From Synaphobranchus kaupii (lineage: Eukaryota > Chordata > Actinopteri > Anguilliformes > Synaphobranchidae), in the NCBI GenBank assembly GCA_029718625.1, contig CM056397.1:1-64000 (forward strand): a DNA stretch of 64,000 nucleotides, read 5' to 3'. Position numbers and translations under genes: made by a program. Shown piece by piece: positions 1-11,508 of this stretch (its first letter is position 1; each line of letters opens with the position of its first letter). Under the pieces are notes generated by a model. That model made no database searches. It saw only the letters and a list, made by a program, of their open reading frames with translations, and had not been told where the DNA came from.

Positions 1-462
1 CTCCTAATTAGGTAGTTGAACACGTGTGTTTTTAAGTTCCCTCATCATTTGTTTCTTAAATGTATTAACACAATGCAGGTTTGGCTCGTTATCATTCTCT
101 TTGTCTTTTCTTCATTATTTATCAAATGGTTCGTTTTAGTGGCCATGTGTCCACAATTTCACCAATTAGGAGCATATTGATTCACCTCAGTCTTTAATTT
201 TAATCAGTTAAAAAATGTTTTTTCTGCCCCTCTTTTTGTAATTATTTGCAATATAGCACAATAAATTGGGCTCTTATTATTCATGACATGCATAGCTATT
301 GCTAACATAATGTGGCTTAAGAAGGTAAATAATCCCTCTAAATATGACAAACACCTAATTAAGAACAATTGACAGCTTGTTAAAATTCCGGGATTGCTAT
401 TGTGGTTGGAACGAAAACCAGCATAGACAGTGGTCCCTGAGGACCGAGCTTGGGAACCACTG
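1..462. mobile_element. Foldback hAT-like MITE, right part (cut by window edge)
   Basis: This segment aligns along its whole length with 29,021-29,482, the right part of a complete element further on, and both stretches are 462 bases long. It ends in the inverted terminal motif that closes the complete copy (GGACCGAG then GGGAACCACTG here). The left arm lies outside the window. The copy is more diverged than the other one, for example GTCCCTGAGGACC against GGGGCCCCAGGACC near the end. No coding capacity is seen. The hAT assignment rests on the 8-bp target duplication of the complete copy. Confidence 0.8.
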
Positions 463-647
463 CTCTACAGTACATATTCTTTTGCACATTTCTCTGTAGT
501 TTTTTTTTTTAAAGAGAATAATGACTATTTACATAATGAAAATTTACATTCATCTAGCACATATCAGTGCACAGTAAATTGTAATGAGTATTTTCCATGC
601 CCTAAGTGACAAGTATATACGCCATAGCCTATATTATGTACGATAAC

Positions 648-1026
648 TGTAAGGGGGGCGTGACGTGTGAGGTAGGAGGAGCCAAACGCAGCAAGGGGAT
701 TCTTTAAGCCCTAAGGCCACTAAGACGGGAAACCCCACAGATAAGGGAGGAGACAAGACAAGGAAACACACACACCACAGCTACAGACCGGCTCACTGTT
801 ACACACCAATGAGTAGAAGCACAAACGCCTGGTTTCACAACAAGAAACCCAAACAAGGCGAAAGGGAACAAAGGACTACTACCCCATACTTCTACGAGCT
901 AAGTAACTAATAAACGAGCCGGAAATAGAACGCCGTGTCTCGATAACGAGACGCATAACAGGCGAGTAGCACAATGGCACAAACAAAACACACAGCAAAC
1001 AAACACTGAAAACTAATGCAAATTAG
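648..1026. repeat. A/C-rich segment starting TGTAAGGGGG, possible element terminus
   Basis: The segment opens with TGTAAGGGGGGCGTGACGTG, which resembles a retroelement or transposon end. The same first ten bases occur on the other strand at 6,150-6,141. The interior is rich in AAC and CAA and has no long open frame. It leads straight into the tandem units at 1,027. It could be the left end of one large element running to 6,150, or the LTR of a retroelement. No target duplication was found, so the boundary is tentative. Confidence 0.35.
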
Positions 1027-2060
1027 AATTACCAGGAGGCGAAAGGAACGGGATATAACGTTCCAAGGCTACTCTCAGAGACTAGTAGTCAAACGCAAAC
1101 ATGTCCACAACATCGCCCAATCTTCCCCACAGGAAGACATGCACCGACAGACGAAACAGAATTACAGTTCCGAACAAAATCGTCAAACTCCATATACGGA
1201 TAAAGACACAAGTTATGCACCGACAGACGAAACAGAACTACAGTTCCGAACAGAATCGTCAAACTCCATATAAGGATAAAGGTACAAGACATGCATCGAC
1301 AGACGAAACAGAACTAAAGTTCCGAACAAAATCGTCAAACTCCATACACGGATAAAGGCGCACAGGGGCGAGAGGACAGCTGCACCGGAATTATCGGCTA
1401 AAAGACCAACACGAGTTAGCAAATAAAAGCCCTGCCTCTTGGTAAAGAGGAATGTAAGAAGGAGGCGAAGGAACAGATATAACGTTCAGTGGCTACTTCC
1501 ATAAGGTCGCAGTCACATGCAGAACATAAAGGGGTAAACGCCCGATCACCCAGGAGGAAGAAACATTTTACAGGCGAGCCGACGGAGCACCGTCGTCCCA
1601 TAACTTTACTAGCAGAAAGACTAATGCAAGCTTAACTAGAAAACACACACCCTAGCCTCTCAGTAAGCGGAAATGTAACGAGGCGAAGGAACCAATAATT
1701 AAAGTTCCAAGGCTATAATGAGGCTCGCAGTCACACGCAAACATGTCCACAACATCGCCCAATCCTCCCCACAGGAAGACATGCAGCGACAGACGAAACA
1801 GAACTACAGTTCCGAACAAAATCGTCAAACTCCATATACGGATAAAGACACAAGTCATGCACCGACAGACGAAACAGAACTACAGTTCCAAACAGAATCG
1901 TCAAACTCCATATAAGGATAAAGGTACAAGACATGCATCGACAGACGAAACAGAACTAAAGTTCCGAACAAAATCGTCAAACTCCATACACGGATAAAGA
2001 GAGGACAGCTGCACCAGAATTATCGGCTATCTGACTAGCGCAAGCTCAATAGAAAATACA
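1027..2060. repeat. Three tandem units with inner 76-bp repeats
   Basis: Three successive units start with the related motif AGGCGAA(A)GGAAC near 1,037, 1,464 and 1,681. The first and third contain a three-copy inner array of period 76, whose units begin GC(A)(C/T/G)CGACAGACGAAACAG at 1,141, 1,217 and 1,293 and again at 1,783, 1,859 and 1,935. The middle unit lacks this array. Short open frames on both strands repeat with the units and are not gene-like. The arrangement resembles subterminal repeats of a large transposon or an internal LTR repeat. Confidence 0.75.
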
Positions 2061-2115
2061 AGCCCTGCCTCTAAGAATAAATAGAGCCCTAAAGTCAGTA
2101 TGAAAAAACACCCTG

Positions 2116-4017
2116 GGCCCTATCTTGGCGATCTTGGCGCTTAGTCTAAGCGCATGGCGCTAAGTCCATTTAGGGCGTGTCCAAGTCCACTTTTACTATT
2201 TTAACGGCGTGTTTTTTGGGCGCTAAGCACAGCGCAACGTGCAACTGGGCTGAACCTAGTCTCTTCATTAATTATAGGTGTGCCTTGGGCGTGACATGCA
2301 ATAAACCAATCAAAATGTTATATCCCATTCCCTTTAAAAGCCTGCGGATTGCTTATGATGGCAAAATAGACATCCTCGTGCGTGTTTAGTGCGATCAAGG
2401 AATCGGGCTATATGGATCAGTAGCAGTAGTAGTATTATGAGTTCCCGGTAATTCCTGACAGTGCTGTTTACAAAATATATGCTGTTAAATTTCGTTAAAA
2501 GCACCTGCAACAGCTGAGAATAAGCGACCAATTGCTTCCTTCTCACCTTAGAAAACGCCAAATTAGCCTGCTTGTTTAACGAATTTCGTTAATGATGAAC
2601 TCATGTTCAAGCTTCATCCGAAGTTCATTAGGCTACCTGCATTCTAATTTTAGATTAATAACATAACTAACGTTATTTTGCCTTAATGATGACACTAAAT
2701 ACAACAAATGTCCGGTTGGCAAGCCATAGGTTCAGCATAATTTCCCTTGTTTTATAATGTCCTGCTTATGGAAATGTGACCAACCTGTTTTACTGGTAGC
2801 GTAATACTTTAAAACGATTCACTTTCCCAGGAAGACCGTGAAAAGTGCGATGTACAGCAGGGGAAACAGACCTGCTCTTGTAAAGCGAACATGCAGATAA
2901 TGGAATAAAAATTAATTGTAAATTAATTGTGTAAAAATTAGTTTCTAATTAGACACTTAGTTTTCTTTAAAATCTTTTGTTCAGTTATGGAATAACAGGT
3001 GAAATCAGCGGGGTTTTAATAAGCTGAGGGTATGGAAACCTTGTCACTGTAATTTAAAAAATATGAAGGACGAAGAATAGCTAAGGTTAGGCTACAATTC
3101 TGTAAACATGATGACATTTATCTCTGTTTTTTTAACCATAGTCTATCGAAAAAACATTATGCACAGCGAGTCCGCTGTAGCCTAGGCTATTTGAAAAACA
3201 ATAAAAGCAATATTCACTGGACAAGGTTTTGAACTTGTTTCAGTCACAAACCATTCTATTTAGCCTACTTACAGGCTGCATTCCTAGATAAACAGAGCTG
3301 TATTGTAATGACATCTGAAGCGCATTTTCAGAACGCAAATGTCCGTCTATTGCAGTACACGAGTTTTCCATTGAATGACAATTCACGCATTAGGTGCAAA
3401 GACAATCCGCGCATTAGCCTTGATAGCTATAGGTGTTATCAGCTCCTTTGTAATGGATAGCCATTGTCCCGTACCATCGCACATCGCCTGGATGTTGATG
3501 GAGTGGGCTGAGAGAAATGTAATGTGGCATTGTTTCCCTTCGCTGAGGGAAAGGTATGTGGACCTATGGAACGTTTTATTATTATGCATTTTTGATATAG
3601 CCTACACAATAATACTATTTCACATTGTGATCTAGATATTTTAGTCATGCTTGTGCACGCCCCTGTGTGTAACAGACAGGAGAGTATGCGCGTTGTGCAC
3701 ACGCCTATGTAGACGCACTTATATGTGCCGTTAAAATAACATGTAAACAACTGCGACATGACTTTAGACCAGGTTTGTGGTGGTTCTAGCGCAAGCGCTT
3801 TCTGCTGGCTCAAGATATCAATACGCCAAAAAGAATCCTGGCCACTCCTCATCTTAAGACCAACACGCCCAGTTCACTTGTAATGGCGCAAGAATACATG
3901 CTAGTTAAAGGACGTGAGCGCTAGGCGTTATTATGGACCTAGCGCCGGGTGTAAGATAGCAAAGACACTTGCGTTTGGGTTAGCGCTGCTTTGCGCCGGG
4001 TGTAAGATAGGGGCCCC
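2116..4017. mobile_element. Non-autonomous DNA transposon with GGGCCCTATCTT ends
   Basis: The left end reads GGGCCCTATCTTGGCG and the right end AAGATAGGGGCCC, forming short inverted termini followed inward by related (T)GGCGC/GCGCC motifs. The motif CCCTG lies just outside both ends (2,111-2,115 and 4,016-4,020) and may be a target duplication, although the palindromic ends make the exact boundary ambiguous. The right 600 bases have a second copy at 40,753-41,410. The open frames inside (for example 3,439-3,852 on the minus strand) are not conserved with that copy and look fortuitous. Superfamily not determined; Harbinger-like is one possibility. Confidence 0.65.
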
Positions 4018-4020
4018 CTG

Positions 4021-5059
4021 TCTCTCAATAAACAAACTCCTCTTGCTTTCAGAGAAGACAGCAGAAAGAGAGAGGAGAAAGAGACAGCAAAGAGCAAACG
4101 ATCTAGGAAAAACGACAAACAAGGACAGACCAGAACGCGGCGACTGAAATGAGCACACAAAACAGGAATTTAACCTGAAAGCTCAAAGAACAAAGCTAAG
4201 TCCCGCAAAACTCCAACAAAGCACAACGGAGCAAAACGGTCTCCTTAAAACACTAGATCTACATACTGGCTAAAACTTTAAAACGGCTAAATAAACCACA
4301 CACAAAACAGCACAAATAATGCCAAAAAACACACCACAATACAAATAACAAACAATCACAATGAACAATTAATATCGAAGCCCCGAATGACGGAAACGGA
4401 AGGCTTATAAAGCTCACCGGCAACAATGTACAGCTGTGCAACATTGATGAGACTTCTTCACGAGAAGAAGGAACGGAGCCAAAACTCCACCAACGAAGCA
4501 GCGCCCACTTGTGGCGACCGAGGAACACAACCGCAAGGGAAAAAGGTCACAAACCATGACAGATAACATATCGGGAAGGGAAAACTCCTGGCAGGGAATG
4601 CGTTTTCTGTAGAGCCTGCCTAATACTAAACTGTTAAAAATAAAAATTCCATTACGCTGGGCTGGGAATTTATTGTTCAAAGCATCCAATAAGACATTGC
4701 AAATACCGTTGCTAAGGTAATGATGTCCGATATTGGATAAAAGAATCGTCAATTAAACCAGAATGAACTGGAATGCATTAGACAGGTTTGCAGAGCATGG
4801 TGGGTATTACATGTCAACGTTCCAGATAGTGTAATAGCTTTATAAAGTGCTATGTATTTCTCAAATGGATTAAATGATCTCTGAATTTTGAAAGGGACAT
4901 AACGCGTAAAACCAAAGATAGGATTTAATATTTATTTAATTAGTAGCAGATATTGATGGTAGAATGACATGGTATAATTACACAAGAATTTCACATTTAT
5001 TTTTCATTTGAGTGAGCAGGGTTTTTTCACAGCTTTTTTGGCATACTTTCAGGCTATTG
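4021..5059. other. No gene recognised; A/C-rich then unique-looking DNA
   Basis: From 4,040 to 4,400 the strand is rich in AAC and ACA, similar in style to 720-1,000. It may be the continuation of one element interrupted by the 2.1-4.0 kb insertion. After about 4,560 the composition becomes AT-rich. Open frames are under 115 codons and show no recognisable domain. Confidence 0.3.
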
Positions 5060-5562
5060 TTGGGTTCATCTTGTTGCTATGACGGAATACAAATTTTTGG
5101 TGATAAGAAATATATTTATGACCTCACACCTAGATGCTATTGTCCACTGTGTCACACATGGGTAGGTATATACACTTGCATTAATTTTTGGCCGAGATCT
5201 TGTATTCATGACGGAAGAGTCGAACCACTCCGTAAAGTCTTCTCCAGCACATCCCAAAGACTTTCAATGGGGTTACGGTCAGGACTCTGGTGGCCAATTC
5301 ATGTGTGAAAATGATTCCTCATGCTCCCTGAACCACTCTTTCACAAATACTCAGCTGACTTAATTTTATTGTTGCATAACATTGCTGAGCCTAGACCTGA
5401 GAAGCAACCCCAGATCATATCACTGCCTCCAGAGGCTTGTACAGTGGGCACTATGCATGCCGGGTGCAACGGCTGCTTTTTTTTTGGCCAGGCAGTGGTG
5501 TTGCAGGCGAGACTGGGTGAGGGGTTGCTTGTTAAATTGACTTTAAGGGACAATAGTGACAC
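5060..5562 (-). pseudogene. Tc1-like transposase relic
   Basis: Read on the minus strand, the segment encodes VPTVQASGGSDMIWGCFSG (about 5,400-5,460), the usual Tc1 block of the form GGGSVMVWGCFS. After a large loss it encodes SPDRNPIESLWDVLEKTL with following residues (about 5,215-5,285), the block that carries the third catalytic acid of the DD34E triad. The stretch between them that should hold the second aspartate is missing. Stop codons interrupt the frame, including one just before the SPDRNPIE block. It is therefore a dead, internally deleted copy. Terminal inverted repeats were not found. Confidence 0.8.
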
Positions 5563-5589
5563 TTAGAAACTCTGTATTCGGTTGAGTTG

Positions 5590-6150
5590 TCATGGTTTCT
5601 GGCAGCCGATATTGTCGATATTGTCTTTGCTATTTGACTATCGGAGTCGGTAAGGTAAAGGATAGCGGTCTCTACGTTTCTGGTTGGTACACTTCAGAAA
5701 CGTAGGTAGTCTGGTTAAGAGTTAGGGTAAAGATTTATTTAATCTTTTTGTTTCCTTTTCTCTCTTTATCCTTTTATATTCCTCTACCTGTTACCTTTTG
5801 TTCAGCTCCTTCACACCTAGAGCTGTAGGTAACAGGTTCTTTTTCTATTACGTTTCTTTCGCCCTTGTTACACAGGCTTTCTTTAGTTTTTCTCTGACCT
5901 CCAGTTATACGCCTCTTGTGTGAGAGCATGAGGTTCATTTGTTGTTTTATTACTCGCGATCGCTGAGTTTGCCCTCTTTTGGGGTTGTTTTATGTTGGCT
6001 TACGCCGGGAGGTTTTGATTCCCATTGTTTTTGTTTAATTTCTCCCTTTACTGGGGAGCTGTCTTCTTAGTGGTGTATTTCTCACAAAATACACTTTCAG
6101 ATCTCTTGGTTGTGGTGCTTGGTTCTCCGAACCTTACACTCCCCCTTACA
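5590..6150 (-). repeat. Possible element terminus ending CCCCCTTACA
   Basis: The T/G-rich plus strand finishes with CCCCCTTACA at 6,141-6,150, so the minus strand starts TGTAAGGGGGAGTG, like the end at 648. Read on the minus strand it contains AACAAGGGCGAAAGAAAC, similar to AACAAGGCGAAAGGGAAC near 853. No open frame is seen. The pair of ends could bound one 5.5-kb element, or be two LTR fragments in opposite orientation. Confidence 0.35.
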
Positions 6151-6189
6151 AATAAAGCTAAAACATGGAATTTGATGTTTCCACTCATA

Positions 6190-7631
6190 GGGCCTCATTC
6201 ATGAAACGTGAGCAGAACGAATTTCCTAAATCGTTCGCATTAGCAAATTTGGCCGTATTTTGGATTTGTTCACACATACTAACAAATTTCACACATGCTC
6301 AGGACCACGCATACCGCGTTCGTAAATTCAGAATGCCAGTAAATGTAGCTTCTGAGTGATAATTAGAATATGAAGTTATTTTATTTTCTGTTAAATTCAC
6401 AAGACTAAATGTGGCCTTTGAAATACACATTGCAAATGTAATAAATTACAATTGTAAAAAGCAAACACGCCTATTAATCAATTGTAGGCTATGAAGCTGT
6501 TTAATTAAACCCATAACGTAGGCTAATGAACGCTCCCAGTAGCCTACTATGTTTTCTAAATTGCTAAAAATTGAAATTCTACATGACCTTACATAGGTTA
6601 TGCTAATTAAAACACACATTTAACCAATGAACGAAATTTGCTTTAAAGTGGCCCTGTAGCCAGGGTTGCAATTGTGGTCAACAGCTTAATCCAGCAAATG
6701 CCTGCATACATCCAGTTTCCCAACAAGATGCAAAGCCAGGTGGAGGTAAAGCGGGGTTTTTATGAAATTGCCAACCTGTCCAATGTTATCAGTGCCATAG
6801 ACTGCAAACCCCAGTGAACGTTTTTGGTGAAAAGTCAGTGAAACGCCATCGAGCGTTCAGGTAAAAACCGGATAAACTTGATTTAAAAGTGAAAGTTTTT
6901 TAACCAGTTAGAATGTAGCCAGGCTATATCCCGGTAAAACCTGACCTCGATTCTGGCTTTTGCTCAGTGGGACACGCGCTTCAATGTGACCGCAGTTATT
7001 TTAGATAGGCTACCTTATTTTAGAATCTTATGTGATTACCCGATTGCAAACCACAACTCACATGCACAGAACCCCAACAAAATTACAAAATGAATAACGT
7101 TAAATTTATTTCCAGGCTGTAAAGCAATAAAACAATGCGCTCGCTTGTCTGATGCAGACGTAGATGCGCAGCTATGCGTTTCTTCGCCTCCAATTTAATG
7201 TTAATCCATTTATTTTTTTTATTTTACTACTTTAACAGTTTGTGTGAGGGGTGATCCTGCATTGATGGTACATGTTATCTTCTGCTAGGCCTTTACTTTC
7301 CCAATTCATGACACCGGCACTGACAATACTAAACTATTTTTTTAAAAATCTGCTAATAAAACTTTGATTTCAGTGTCGGAATTATTTATTTTGCTTTTGC
7401 TGGGCCATTTTGAGTTCGTATGGACCTTTAAATGGAAGTGACAGCCTCCATATAAGGCAATTCATGGGCGTGGATTTATGCTAATCACAAAATAACGTGG
7501 ACGCGCTTCGTACATGAATACGAAAAAACCTTTCCCACAAGGTTTGATGAATCCGGCGTAAATTTTTTGTACCAACTCGTTTCGTACATAAATGTACGTA
7601 CATATTTAGGAACGCTTCATGAATGAGGCCC
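6190..7631. mobile_element. Non-autonomous DNA transposon, GGGCCTCATTCATGAA ends
   Basis: The left end GGGCCTCATTCATGAA (6,190-6,205) is the exact reverse complement of the right end (7,616-7,631). The flanks are ATA on both sides (6,187-6,189 and 7,632-7,634), a 3-bp duplication that would fit a PIF/Harbinger-like element. If the terminal G is counted as flank, the duplication becomes CATAG (5 bp). Within its 1,442 bases no open frame exceeds 65 codons, so it cannot encode a transposase. Confidence 0.8.
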
Positions 7632-7635
7632 ATAG

Positions 7636-8836
7636 TTTGGTTGCAGGAGAAATGAATATCTGAATTGAGCAAAATCTTGTCGTCTGCATGAAGGGGTTAA
7701 CCTCTGTGATTGAATATAATCATGGTCATTTTTTTAACAGTATACTTTGTCATTGCTTGACCAAGCAGTAAACTTTCCATATGAAGAGGCACATCTTTCT
7801 ACGTTAACAGGTTTTCTGTCAGGACAACTCACATATTCAAACAACATGTTCAATGAATGTGCTGCATAATTATTTTGGTTTGGCGCTGAATGGATCTGCT
7901 TTAGTAGCCCACTAATCTGGAGCACATGCATCTCCCCCTGCTAAACAGGAGATGACCAGAAACCCCCCCGTACTAAAGAAGATCCAATCAACAGGTGGAA
8001 GCTGGGGTGGTGGAGGGTGACAGCAAATTTCTTTTAACACAAGCCGTAAAAAAAAAAAGCGCAGTGCATCAGCATTCAAGCAGTACAAAGAGAACTGATT
8101 CTTGGCTTCAAAAGGGTGCTCCATTAGAGGTGTGTGCATGTGATTGGTTGAGTATGAGAAGCGTGGTCGCTAGCCGACCATGGTCGGCTACAATAAGATT
8201 TTCCAGACAGAACTTGCTATGTGCACGTAAAAACGTTCGCTCCACTCATTGGTCTTATTTCAGCAACATTTGCCATGTTCTCCGAATAATATAAGCTATG
8301 CCCTCAAACCCTTATCACGCAACAACTCCCTGAGCAGTATTAGGTGAGATGTCCGTCTCCAGGTATTGAATAGAAATTGAGATACAGGGAATGGTTTGAC
8401 ACAACAGAATATCAACTGCCCTATCTCAGTCTGCATGGCTCAGGTGGGAGTTTTATTGGTAGGTCTGAACCTTGCTCTGTTATTGCATTCCTTAGAAGGG
8501 CTGTGTAACACAACTTTCTGCTCAGGCAATGCTTAAAAAGAACTCCCACAAGCCTGTCAACTTAGCCAAATGCCAGTCACCAATGCCACAATGTAGACAT
8601 TGCAGGTTAAATGAACTGAATTTGGCAACAAGCCTTTGAGGATTTCCTGATATGCTTTCAAAATGTTACTTGCACTATTCAAGATGAAGGCAGTTGTTGT
8701 TCACATTGTTGAAATCCCCCTCAAATTCTAATAGGCATGTCTTGTTGCCATCCACAAGTGAACTGTAATTTCCAGTAGCAAGGTACACTGTGTGAGCTAG
8801 TACTACTTTCAAATCAGATATAAATTATTTTTCCTT
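7636..8836. other. No feature recognised
   Basis: This is mixed-composition DNA with no long open frame, no tandem array and no inverted ends that I could find. A short purine-rich stretch with an A10 run lies near 8,048. Confidence 0.3.
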
Positions 8837-9199
8837 CTAAACAAATAAAACATGCAAAACATAGCTCTTTTTTCCATCTCTTGACTCATCTGTGACCACA
8901 GACATGCTGTCAGCTGACTTGACCCGTTCTTTTATATTTTCAATCTTCGCATCAACAGCCCGCAGCACATATTTCTGCCTCAGCTGTTTTACAGAGGGGA
9001 TTGTCCCATGTATTACATGCTTATTGAGAATTGCATGTAATTTAGGGTTATAAAGTTTTTTTTGTGGAACGTGTTCACTCAGAAATACATTGGTCAAATC
9101 GTGGATGACATCTATCCACTGCTCAAAGCTTGCTTGTGCCCTGCTGACAGATGATTCTCCCTGGTTGTTGGTCTCTGTACAGCAAGAAGTTTCTTATTG
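8837..9199 (-). pseudogene. hAT-type transposase fragment
   Basis: On the minus strand the frame is open from a stop near 9,199 down to 8,837, about 118 codons, without a convincing start codon. In order it reads SFEQWIDVIHDLTNVFLSEH, a helix-rich block, SVKQLRQKYV, and then SVVTDESRDGKKSYVLHVLFV at the end. The last block resembles the (A/T)DE(T/S)xD segment that carries the first catalytic aspartate in hAT transposases and CGGBP1-like relatives. The BED finger, the rest of the catalytic core and the hATC domain are absent here. The family call is by motif memory and is moderately secure. Confidence 0.6.
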
Positions 9200-9528
9200 C
9201 AAATGTGGATCACTCATTGTTTTGTGTATATGAATAAATTGCAAACAGTGCAGAAGAATCTATCTGTGTGCAGTAGACCAGCTAAGCACTGGTGCATTCG
9301 GTTGCTCAAATACTTTTTTTTGTTAACTTTCCTACCTCTCATGTGTTAGGAAAATTAATTACTTTTATGAGGGTCACAGTTGTGGTAATCCAGTGCCTAT
9401 GGGGTATCCACAATGATATTGATTGTAGTGCAATTTTAAAACCCTGCAAGATTAAAAAATGGTGACCTGAGTGATAAAACAAAGCCTAGGATGGATGGAT
9501 GGATAGATTGATAGTGTGAGAAAGGAAG

Positions 9529-9532
<4 letters not shown>

Positions 9533-9577
<45 letters not shown>
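9533..9577. repeat. (GA)n microsatellite
   Basis: A nearly perfect GA dinucleotide run of about 45 bases, followed by a G/A-rich tail to 9,600. The long serine/leucine frames on the opposite strand (9,436-9,888) arise from this run and are not a gene. Confidence 0.95.
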
Positions 9578-9580
<3 letters not shown>

Positions 9581-10980
9581 AAGGGGGAGGAAGAGAGTGA
9601 ATGAGAGCTTGGCATTAAGGGGCATTTCAGGTGAGAAAGAAAGGTAACAGAAATATCTGCACTCCTCCTCTCCCTCCCTACTATACAAACAGCCTGGGTA
9701 CCCACCCAGGGTAGCAGCTGGAAACTAGGATCCCAAAGCTCGCAAGTCCTAACAAAACCCATTGCTATACTTATCCACGAGTCTAAAATTTCACAACTAA
9801 AATGTCCCCGCAGGTGAAGAGCAACAGGCAGGGCCCACAGTGGGTCTGAGAAAACAAAGGGAGTGTTGAGAAGATGAAGGGTGGGCACGAAGTGGGTGCT
9901 AGTGGATGGGCCAGAGCGGGCTGGGGGTGAACCAGTTTACAGGGGTACACACAGCGTTATTGTGTGTGTGTATGTGCGTGTGTACATGTGTGCTTGTCTG
10001 TGTGCATGGCCGTGCATTGCTGATGCAGACGTAAAATAATAAAAATGGCAAAACTATTAAAATTACATTAATTTTGATATATAAAATACTCACAGGATTC
10101 CTGCAGCTGGGTAGAAATGCCCCCAAAACCGAGAAGCAAGCATCACCTGGCCCCCCTCATATGCAGCAGTGAAAGGCAGTTAAGCAGAAAAGCACCGAGA
10201 ATTGAGCTTCTGCTTGACAGTTATAATTCTTCAGAGGAGTGCATCCAGAGTTCCAGTCTAAGGCCGAGCCCACAGATGAACGCAAAATGTGAATAGAGTG
10301 CGTGACACAGCTGACTGTCATCACAGCTGGCTGGGTCCATTTCAAACATGGTTCATGAATTTAGCTTCGTTCCTCCCAGGCAATTTTCTCTTCATTTGCA
10401 TTCAAGCAGCCAATACAAGATCCTGCATTTGTACTCTATGGGAAGGATATAGGCACATCTTTAACGTTTGTTATAGACTGCTGCTGATGGGCAAAGTGAA
10501 CACATTGCAAAAGACCATGAAGTATATATTTATGATTTTATAGTGTATTTTTGTGAGATCAACATTGTGCAGTTGCTTATCGCTTTTTTATTGTAAAACT
10601 TAAAAGCAAATGACACATAATGGTTTGTGAATTTACTTTTGTCAATTGCACTTTAAGTTGTGGGTTTTTCATTAGGCTTAATGAATGGGTTAATGGGTTT
10701 CCTTTGGTTTAATATGAACAGTGCGTGTTGTATATAACAATAAGGTGTACCGTGAGTTTGATCCACCTATTGAATCTAAAGAGTACAGAGCACATGGGGT
10801 TTCCACCATTCAGTGAATGAACTGTACCAAGTAAACATAATCGGCAGTAGAGTTTACAGCTCCAGTCATTGATTCACTGCTATAGCTTTCATTGGATCTT
10901 CGACGGTTATTGACCTCATCTTCATCAGTCCCGCCCTGATTTTCTCAAGATGATTTTTCTTCTTGAATAAACTGAGTATC
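9578..10980. other. No gene; short GT-rich tract
   Basis: The stretch holds a degenerate GT tract at 9,960-10,004. The rest is AT-rich DNA without long frames or inverted ends that I could see. Confidence 0.3.
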
Positions 10981-11508
10981 AGTGGAAGGCTTCTACTGTA
11001 CACTTACTCATTATCATTATCAGTGGAAGGCTTCTACTGTACACTTACTCGTTATCATTATCAGTGGAAGGCTTCTACTGTACACTTACTCGTTATCATT
11101 ATCAGTGGAAGGCTTCTACTGTACACTTACTCGTTATCATTATCAGTGGAAGGCTTCTACTGTACTTACTCGTTATCATTATCAGTGGAAGGCTTCTACT
11201 GTACACTTACTCGTTATCATTATCAGTGGAAGGCTTCTACTGTACACTTACTCGTTATCAGTATCAGTGGAAGGCTTCTACTGTACACTTACTCGTTATC
11301 ATTATCAGTGGAAGGCTTCTACTGTACACTTACTCGTTATCATTATCAGTGGAAGGCTTCTACTGTACACTTACTCGTTATCATTATCAGTGGAAGGCTT
11401 CTACTGTACACTTACTCGTTATCATTATCAGTGGAAGGCTTCTGCTGTACACTTACTCGTTATCATTATCAGTGGAAGGCTTCTACTGTACACTTACTCG
11501 TTATCATA
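10981..11508. repeat. 41-bp minisatellite, about 13 copies
   Basis: The unit begins AGTGGAAGGCTTCTACTGTA and ends with TTATCATTATC. Copies start at 10,981 and the last at 11,471. One copy lacks two bases (CA) and a few carry single substitutions (TCATTA, GCTGTA, TCAGTA). The unit has no stop in the plus frames, so three overlapping plus frames of about 175-187 codons run through it. Because 41 is not a multiple of three, the frame rotates between copies, which argues against coding. Confidence 0.95.

Noticed and set aside
3439..3852. 137-codon minus-strand frame
   Set aside because: It lies in a non-autonomous element and is not preserved in the second copy at 40,753-41,410.
9436..9888. 150-codon Ser/Leu-rich minus-strand frame
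   Set aside because: It is generated by the GA microsatellite and has no supporting domain.
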